From contig CANGMO010000036.1 in NCBI GenBank assembly GCA_947454295.1, forward strand, positions 1 through 11,144: 11,144 nucleotides of DNA, given 5' to 3'. The DNA comes from Verrucomicrobiota bacterium (GTDB lineage: Bacteria > Verrucomicrobiota > Verrucomicrobiia > Limisphaerales > UBA9464). The notes under the pieces were generated by a model. It was given only the letters and a program-made list of their open reading frames with translations, had not been told where the DNA came from and searched no databases. The translations under genes were made by a program, and so were the position numbers. Of the stretch, positions 7,101-11,144 are shown piece after piece. Numbering within the stretch: the stretch's first letter is position 1; each line of letters opens with the position of its first letter.

Positions 7101-9427
7101 GAGCCGATGATCCCGTGGCCGACGTGCCGGTGGTGGTGATCAACGAGGCGGTGCCGCGCGGTTCCGCCACCACGCCGGCCGCACTCGAACTCTTCAATCC
7201 GGGAACCGTGTCAGCGCCGGTGGGCGGCTGGTATGTGAGCCCGAGTCGCACCCTTCCTGTCGGATTTCGCATCCCCGCGGGACGGGTCGTACCGCCGCAG
7301 GGATATCTGGTGGTGCCCCTCGACACCCTCGACGCAGCGGTTGCCGGCTCACGATTAACCTTCGATGGGCGCGGCGGCGAGTTGTGGATCCATTCGGCAA
7401 ATGCCGCAGGTACCGCAACCGGGTACAGCGACGGACTCGCGTTTGGAGGACTGGTTGCCGGGGATTCCCTGGGTCGGGTCACCAATTCGGTGGGCCGGAT
7501 TCTGTGGCTGCTCCAATCCCGCGCCACGCTCGGAGCCGTCAATGCCGCCCCTGCAGTCGGACCGGTGGTGATTTCCGAAATTCAGTATCATCCGGTTTCC
7601 TCGGAGGTGGAATACGTCGAACTTCGCAACCTCACCGCCGATGCCGTGAACCTGTTTGATCCCGCGCATCCGGCCAACACGTGGCATCTCGAAGGGGTGG
7701 GATTCGATTTCCCCGCCGGCGTCACCCTGCCTCCGGGCGGGCTTGCGGTGGTGACGGCAGGCGATCCGGCGACCTTCCGCACGCGGTTTTCCATTCCGGC
7801 GTCGACGCTGGTGTTTGGTCCAATGACTGGGAATCTGCAGGACAACGGCGAGCGTCTCAGCCTCGAACGTCCGCTGGCGCCGGAGACGGTGAGCAAGGGA
7901 GACGGCACCTCCGAGTTGATCGTCCCGCGCGGGCTGGTGGATTCGGTGGCCTATGACTCGGTGGCGCCCTGGCCCATCGCGGCGGCGGGGAGTGGTCCAT
8001 CGCTCGAACGGCGTTCGATGGACGGGTTGTCCGATGATCCTGCGAGCTGGATCGCCAGCAAGGGCAAGGGCTCCCCGGGCGTCGAAGGTTCGGCCAACAC
8101 CGCACCGCATGTGGACGCCGGCGCGGACCAGGCCATTGAGTCCCTCGCCTTTCCGGTGACGGCGACGCTCAAGGGCGTGGCGGTCGACGACGGACTGCCC
8201 GGAGGGCCGCTGGTGTATGCGTGGACGCAGGTCGACGGGCCGGCGCCGGTCACGATCAGCAATCCTGCGAGCGCCGGTCCGGTGGTGCAGATTCCTGGTC
8301 AGGGGACCTACACGCTCCGGCTCTCGGTCAGCGACGGCAAGCTCAGTGCGAGCGATGACGTGGTCCTGGTGACCAGCCGTCCGGCGGGCGATGCGATTCT
8401 CCTGCCTGCCGGTTCGGTCTGGCGCTATCTCGATGATGGCAAGGATGCCGGCACGGCGTGGAGGACACCGGAGTTCAACGACAGCGGCTGGAAGTCGGGC
8501 AAGGCGCAGCTCGGCTACAGTTCGGATGAAGCCGACGAGGCCACCGTCATCGGCTACGGCCCGGACGCCAACAACAAGTACATCACCTCCTATTTCCGCA
8601 CCCGCTTCGTCTTGAGCGATGCCAAGTCCGTGACCGCCCTCACGGCCCAGCTCCTCCGGGATGACGGCGCCGTGGTGTTCCTCAACGGCCAGGAGGTCTG
8701 GCGCGATAACATGCCAGAGGGCGATTACAACTACCTGACGCCCGCCAGTGCCACCGTGGGTGGCGCGGACGAAAGCACGTTTTTCCCGCGTGACCTGGAT
8801 GCCACGTTGCTGCGCACCGGAACCAACACGCTCGCGGTGGAAGTTCATCAGAGTTCGGGGACCTCGAGTGACGTCAGCTTCGATTTCTCGCTCACCGCCA
8901 AGGTGATTGCCGGCAACCAGGCACCGATTGCCGATGCGGGACCCGACCTGTCCGTTGCGTTGCCCGCGGTGGCGGTGTTGCAGGGCGGTTTCCGCGATGA
9001 CGGCCTGCCGAATCCGCCGAGCGCACCGTCCTTTGCGTGGTCCACCGTGAGCGGGCCCGGAGTGGTGACGTTCTCGGCGGGAAACCGGCTGAGCTCCACC
9101 GCGGGCTTCTCGGTGGCGGGCCGTTACGTGTTGCGTTTGACCGTTTCCGACGGGGCGCTTTCGACCTCGGATGACGTGGTGGTCAACGTCAGCGGCGGGG
9201 AGGTGCCGCCGGCGATTGTCCTGCATGGCGGCGGATCACCGGAACTCAGCTTCGCCACCGAGATCGGTCGCAGCTACACGGTTCAGGCGCGCGAAGAGTT
9301 GTCGACGGGTGGCTGGACCACCGTGCAGCAGATTCCCGCCGGCACCTCGGTGCAAACCATACAGGTGCCGCTGACTGGCAGCGGCCCGATGCGCTACTTC
9401 CGCATCGTCAGCCCTGCGGTTCCGTGA
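4193..9427 (+). CDS. Giant secreted modular protein: lamin-tail domains, CotH kinase-like domain, PKD-like and jelly-roll modules
   Basis: 1744 residues. The ATG at 4193 begins a clear signal peptide (MSPRLHRV, hydrophobic run, ending near ILA-QV, residue 27). Modules in order, positions approximate: lamin-tail (LTD) 29-160; chitobiase-type beta module 175-254 (GATIRYTTNG); CotH kinase-like domain 308-727, with GVRIRGGYSR, PKHAFRF (K373), INGQYWGLYN...ER (E464) and HDSEH (594-598); second chitobiase-type module 732-811 (DIYYTLDGTDP); LTDs at 817-950, 980-1110 (degenerate) and 1125-1290; PKD-like 1302-1393; jelly-roll/galactose-binding-like 1400-1570 (WRYLDDG, FNDSGW, DDGAVVFLNG); PKD-like 1575-1670; and a C-terminal module 1673-1744 with GRSYTVQ, WTTVQ, RYFRI. 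CotH is known as a secretory protein kinase family; whether this one is active is not shown. LTD/PKD domains suggest surface or matrix binding. Convergent neighbour: its 3' end overlaps the M15 gene by 20 bp. Confidence 0.9.
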   Translation: MSPRLHRVLLALVLGLTWLVSAPPILAQVALTEFLATNSKSITDEDGEHADWIELQNTGTTAVNLKGWSLTDDPAQPAKWVFPSVNLNGGAYLVVFASGKNRTTAGSPLHTSFQLSADGEYLGLFAPDATVATTEFAPAFPPQRVDISYGFRAGQAYYFTAPTPGTENSGGVANFVADTKFDHHRGFFDAPFDLTITCATPGATIRYTTNGVPPTATSGLVYSAPVTIRGTTVLRAAAFKDGLQPSNVDTQTYLFLDDVLQQSSNGKAPPGWPTSWGANVVDYGMDPEVVTNALYKNEIRADLQSVPVFSLVTELKNLFDPSTGIYANASQDTIAWERPCSLELIQTNGSTAFQINAGVRIRGGYSRSSSNPKHAFRFFFRDVYGASRLKFPLFGPTGVGSMDQFDLRTFENYSWSFEGDPRGVFIRDVFSRDAQLAMNQPGSRGNYYHLFINGQYWGLYNTDERPEASFGAGYLGGDKADYDVIKVAPDNSYTIYATDGDMQAWTRLYNAAKAGLTTDAAYMKVQGLNPDGTPNPAYENLIDVDNLIDYMLVIFYGGNLDAPISNFLGNTSPNNFFGFRDRTGAHGGFRFVCHDSEHTLLSVTENRVGPYTSGASSITKSNPQYLFQQMWGNAEFRIRMADRVQKHCFNGGPLSPEGATALLRQRTNEMFGAVVAESARWGDSKRSVPLTRNKEWVAELTRIFNSYIPQRTGILITQLKAKNLYPSITAPTLAPFGGTVDPGSVATLTAPSGDIYYTLDGTDPRLQGGAVSPAARRATGSIALTESQRLRARVLDAGNWSAMVEAEFTIRQTFRELFITEILYHGVASGTATGGDLEFVELKNVGTKTLEVGGVHFADGIDFTFAKGRRLAPGEFAVLVSNPDAFATRYPGVRIEGTYLGSLSKSGEHLALVHEDGTPIYEVTYGTRDRWPTSPDGAGFSLVPVLPNANADPSNPANWRASAVVGGSPGADDPVADVPVVVINEAVPRGSATTPAALELFNPGTVSAPVGGWYVSPSRTLPVGFRIPAGRVVPPQGYLVVPLDTLDAAVAGSRLTFDGRGGELWIHSANAAGTATGYSDGLAFGGLVAGDSLGRVTNSVGRILWLLQSRATLGAVNAAPAVGPVVISEIQYHPVSSEVEYVELRNLTADAVNLFDPAHPANTWHLEGVGFDFPAGVTLPPGGLAVVTAGDPATFRTRFSIPASTLVFGPMTGNLQDNGERLSLERPLAPETVSKGDGTSELIVPRGLVDSVAYDSVAPWPIAAAGSGPSLERRSMDGLSDDPASWIASKGKGSPGVEGSANTAPHVDAGADQAIESLAFPVTATLKGVAVDDGLPGGPLVYAWTQVDGPAPVTISNPASAGPVVQIPGQGTYTLRLSVSDGKLSASDDVVLVTSRPAGDAILLPAGSVWRYLDDGKDAGTAWRTPEFNDSGWKSGKAQLGYSSDEADEATVIGYGPDANNKYITSYFRTRFVLSDAKSVTALTAQLLRDDGAVVFLNGQEVWRDNMPEGDYNYLTPASATVGGADESTFFPRDLDATLLRTGTNTLAVEVHQSSGTSSDVSFDFSLTAKVIAGNQAPIADAGPDLSVALPAVAVLQGGFRDDGLPNPPSAPSFAWSTVSGPGVVTFSAGNRLSSTAGFSVAGRYVLRLTVSDGALSTSDDVVVNVSGGEVPPAIVLHGGGSPELSFATEIGRSYTVQAREELSTGGWTTVQQIPAGTSVQTIQVPLTGSGPMRYFRIVSPAVP

Positions 9428-9989
9428 CCGCGGCGCCGACGTGGAACCAGTGCCACGGCTCATAGATCACTCCATACGGATTCCCGCGGGGATAGCTGAG
9501 TCGGAAGCCGAATCCGGCAGCGTGCTGACGCAGCCAGGCAAAGGCCGTGGTGTTCTCGAACGCCTCGGAGAGCGGCGGGCAGCCGGGCGTGCCCACGTCG
9601 ATGGCGTGTCCGGTGTGATGTTCGCTGTACCCCGGTGCGGCGTTGACCGACAGGATGTCCTGCAGGGAGGTGCCGGCATCCAGTTTGCGTCGCAGGATGT
9701 CCCGCTGATGCGAAACGCTGCGGAATCCGGAAATCAGCAGGAGGGTGATTCCGGCCGCGGCGCCGGCGTCACGGAGTGCGGTCCAAGCGGCGGCAGTTTC
9801 GGGTGCGAGGCGCAGCTCCCGGCCATCAGAAAGCACCCGGGCCACCAGCAGATCCGTCGCCTCGGGCTGCAGGGAAAGACCACGCTGCGGCCCATAGGCA
9901 GGGTCGATTCCGAGCGCTTCCAGCTCCCCGGCAATCCGGGAGGCATAGTCTCCGCTGGCGGGGTCTGGGTTGGAGGTGGAGGACGACAC
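9408..9989 (-). CDS. M15-family (VanY/DacB-type) D-alanyl-D-alanine carboxypeptidase-like protein
   Basis: A 193-residue zinc peptidase of the LAS/M15 type, which normally cuts D-Ala-D-Ala ends or peptide bonds of peptidoglycan. Visible motifs are SGFRS-x3-Q (88-95), SEHHTGHAID (122-131, with H124 and D131 as expected zinc ligands) and EPWHW (177-181, with H180 as third ligand and E177 as likely catalytic base). GFRLSYP (161-167) and the final WF complete the family pattern; the length matches the catalytic domain alone. The start is a GTG at 9989, and no in-frame ATG lies upstream before a stop. There is no signal peptide or membrane segment ahead of residue 40, which is odd for a cell-wall enzyme: export might use another route, or it acts on cytoplasmic or recycled peptides. 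It overlaps the giant gene tail to tail by 20 bp. The family call is firm; the substrate is unproven. Confidence 0.88.
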   Translation of the reverse strand: MSSSTSNPDPASGDYASRIAGELEALGIDPAYGPQRGLSLQPEATDLLVARVLSDGRELRLAPETAAAWTALRDAGAAAGITLLLISGFRSVSHQRDILRRKLDAGTSLQDILSVNAAPGYSEHHTGHAIDVGTPGCPPLSEAFENTTAFAWLRQHAAGFGFRLSYPRGNPYGVIYEPWHWFHVGAAVTEPQG

Positions 9990-10127
9990 GCCCGCAGCGT
10001 GGCCGGTCTCCCGGCGGGACGAAAGCCTGGGATCCTCCAGGAATTGCCATCACGCAAAACCAAGATTGGGTCGGTTCCGGCCAAACGCCGTGTGGTTGAG
10101 TTCAGCCCGGATCGCTTCGATCATGGC
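9990..10127. promoter_or_regulatory. Divergent intergenic region between the M15 gene and feoA
   Basis: About 138 bp separate the minus-strand M15 gene (GTG at 9989) and the plus-strand feoA-like gene (GTG at 10128), so promoters for both must lie here or just upstream. I see no convincing sigma-70 pair, no Fur-like AT-rich palindrome and no riboswitch. A second in-frame GTG at 10092 would, if used, shorten the gap to about 102 bp. Confidence 0.25.
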
Positions 10128-10430
10128 GTGACCAGTTCCGCCGCCACCCTCGCATGCCCTTCGTCTGCCCGCCATGGTACGGATGTCGCCTCGTCGTCGA
10201 GGGGCTGTCCGCTGAACCAGGTGCGCGTGGGTGCCGCGGTGCGCATCCGGCAGCTGCAGACCGATCCGGGAATCTCCCAGCGGCTGCGCGAAATGGGCCT
10301 GGGCGAGAATCAGATGCTCCGGCTGGTCTCGAAGTCCGCGAGCCTCATCTGCCAGGTCTGCAATGCCCGGCTGGCTCTCAGCGAGCAGATCGCGGCACTC
10401 ATCCTGGTCGAGCCCATTTCGGTTCGCTGA
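10128..10430 (+). CDS. feoA: FeoA-domain protein (ferrous iron transport accessory protein)
   Basis: A 100-residue cytoplasmic protein when started at GTG 10128. The FeoA SH3-like core spans about residues 28-97: PLNQVRVGAAVRIRQL, then RLREMGLGENQ (52-62), and at the end LICQVCNARLALS and ALILVEPI. These match the usual FeoA pattern '...RL-x-x-GL...ALS-x-x-I-A-x-x-I-x-V'. FeoA proteins assist the ferrous-iron permease FeoB in known systems. The first about 27 residues are Ser/Ala-rich with no recognisable function, and the true start may be later. CQVC (75-78) adds two cysteines inside the core, with a third at about residue 27, which could bind metal. The frame is open further upstream, but that part is antisense to the M15 gene. 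Downstream, 23 bp on, lies a cytochrome gene rather than feoB. The FeoA-domain call is firm; the start is uncertain. Confidence 0.82.
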   Translation: MTSSAATLACPSSARHGTDVASSSRGCPLNQVRVGAAVRIRQLQTDPGISQRLREMGLGENQMLRLVSKSASLICQVCNARLALSEQIAALILVEPISVR

Positions 10431-10453
10431 TCCTTCACGGATCAATCCCTCCG

Positions 10454-11144
10454 GTGGCGCGCCTCCCATTGCTCGCGCTGCTTGCCTGCCTTCTGGGTAT
10501 CCGCATCGACCGGGCAGCGGAGTTGGCGCCAGCGACCCGAAGTCAGGCATCCTCGGAACTCGCGGCCCAGGGACGACACGTCTACGAGCGCCACTGCGTC
10601 ATCTGCCATGGACGCTGGGGTGACGGTCGGGGCGACATGGCCCGCGGGATGGCGCCCAAGCCGCGACGCTTCACCGCCGGCGTTTTCAAATACCGATCGA
10701 CTCCCAGCGGATTCCTGCCCACGGATGCGGATCTCGCACGCACCATTCGGGGTGGCGTTGCGGGCACGTCGATGCCGTCGTTTGCCGGGCTGCTCAGCCA
10801 GCGGGATGTCGAGTCAGTGATCGAGACGGTGAAGACCTATTCTTCGAAGTGGGATCACGCAGGCAATCACGCCGCCGCGATTCCCATGCCGGCGCGGCCT
10901 GCGTGGCTGGAGGAAGATGAGGCGTTGAAGCGTCACGCCGCCGCCGCGGCGCCGCTGTTTCTGGCGGCCTGCGCGCCGTGTCATGGACCCGCCGGTCGTG
11001 GCAACGGTCCTGCAGCAGGCACTCTGGAGAACGACTGGGGAGAGCCGACGCCGCCGGCCGACCTCACGTCGCCTGCGCTGAGCTGTGGTCCCGGTCCGGA
11101 GGATGTCTACCGCACGCTGGTCACTGGATTGAACGGCACGCCCA
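10454..11144 (+). CDS. Secreted diheme c-type cytochrome (3' truncated)
   Basis: 230 codons are visible from a GTG at 10454, in a frame open to the right edge. The N-terminus (MARLPLLALLACLLG) is hydrophobic and looks like a signal peptide ending near DRAA-EL; LLAC could also be a weak lipobox at C12. Two CxxCH heme-attachment sites are present: CVICH (C48, C51, H52) and CAPCH (C173, C176, H177). TSMPSF provides M107 as the probable axial ligand of the first heme; the second heme's Met would lie just past GLNGTP at the edge. The sequence is built as two class I-type domains in tandem, with GDMARGMAPKPRRF and DVESVIETVKTYS typical of the first. It should act in the periplasm as an electron carrier. 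It lies 23 bp after feoA on the same strand, so both are probably on one transcript. The partner enzyme is not visible. Confidence 0.88.
   Translation, partial: MARLPLLALLACLLGIRIDRAAELAPATRSQASSELAAQGRHVYERHCVICHGRWGDGRGDMARGMAPKPRRFTAGVFKYRSTPSGFLPTDADLARTIRGGVAGTSMPSFAGLLSQRDVESVIETVKTYSSKWDHAGNHAAAIPMPARPAWLEEDEALKRHAAAAAPLFLAACAPCHGPAGRGNGPAAGTLENDWGEPTPPADLTSPALSCGPGPEDVYRTLVTGLNGTP

Noticed and set aside
7355..9226. 623-residue open frame on the minus strand, within the giant gene
   Set aside because: Its translation is Arg/His/Gly-rich without recognisable motifs, and it is antisense to clear LTD and PKD modules.
9441..10127. Upstream extension of the FeoA-domain frame by about 230 residues
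   Set aside because: That part is antisense to the M15 gene and has no domain motif; FeoA proteins are about 75-100 residues.
1..11144. CRISPR array, insertion sequence, tRNA/rRNA or integrase features
   Set aside because: I looked for repeat-spacer periodicity, terminal inverted repeats, cloverleaf folds and transposase or integrase motifs, and saw none.

Overview
The window looks like chromosomal DNA from a GC-rich member of the Verrucomicrobia (Verrucomicrobiota). The evidence is proteins with PEP-CTERM sorting tails, a very large secreted lamin-tail/CotH-kinase/PKD protein of a type common in that phylum, a C-terminal beta-rich module around a 'SYxVQ...W...FFR' signature, frequent GTG starts and few Shine-Dalgarno sites. 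The phylum assignment is inferred from gene content; no rRNA is present.

Layout. (1) 1-1902, plus strand: three closely spaced paralogous secreted proteins. The first is cut by the window edge. The first two end in PEP-CTERM tails; the third has the same N-terminal body but a different C-terminal module. (2) 1908-1939: a strong hairpin between converging genes. (3) 1962-4083, minus strand: a YaeQ-like protein followed 31 bp later by purF (amidophosphoribosyltransferase, the first committed step of purine synthesis), probably one transcript. (4) 4193-9427, plus strand: one gene for a 1744-residue exported modular protein with four lamin-tail-like domains, two chitobiase-type beta modules, a CotH kinase-like domain, two PKD-like domains and a jelly-roll module. 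Its C-terminal module is the same kind as that of the third small paralog. (5) 9408-9989, minus strand: an M15 (VanY/DacB-type) peptidase whose 3' end overlaps the giant gene tail to tail by 20 bp. (6) 10128 to the end, plus strand: a small FeoA-domain protein and, 23 bp later, a secreted diheme c-type cytochrome cut by the right edge.

How the genes relate. Most of the window is cell-surface or exported material (three DUF642-like proteins, the CotH giant, a wall peptidase-like protein, a periplasmic cytochrome), with a purine housekeeping operon in the middle. I see no mobile element, CRISPR array, tRNA, rRNA or phage gene. There is no gene-free stretch above 300 bp; the longest gaps are about 138 bp (9990-10127) and 109 bp (4084-4192), both between divergent genes. 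I found no clear new defence or metabolic system. The most interesting points are the C-terminal tail exchange between paralogs and its sharing with the giant protein, and the feoA-diheme cytochrome pair.
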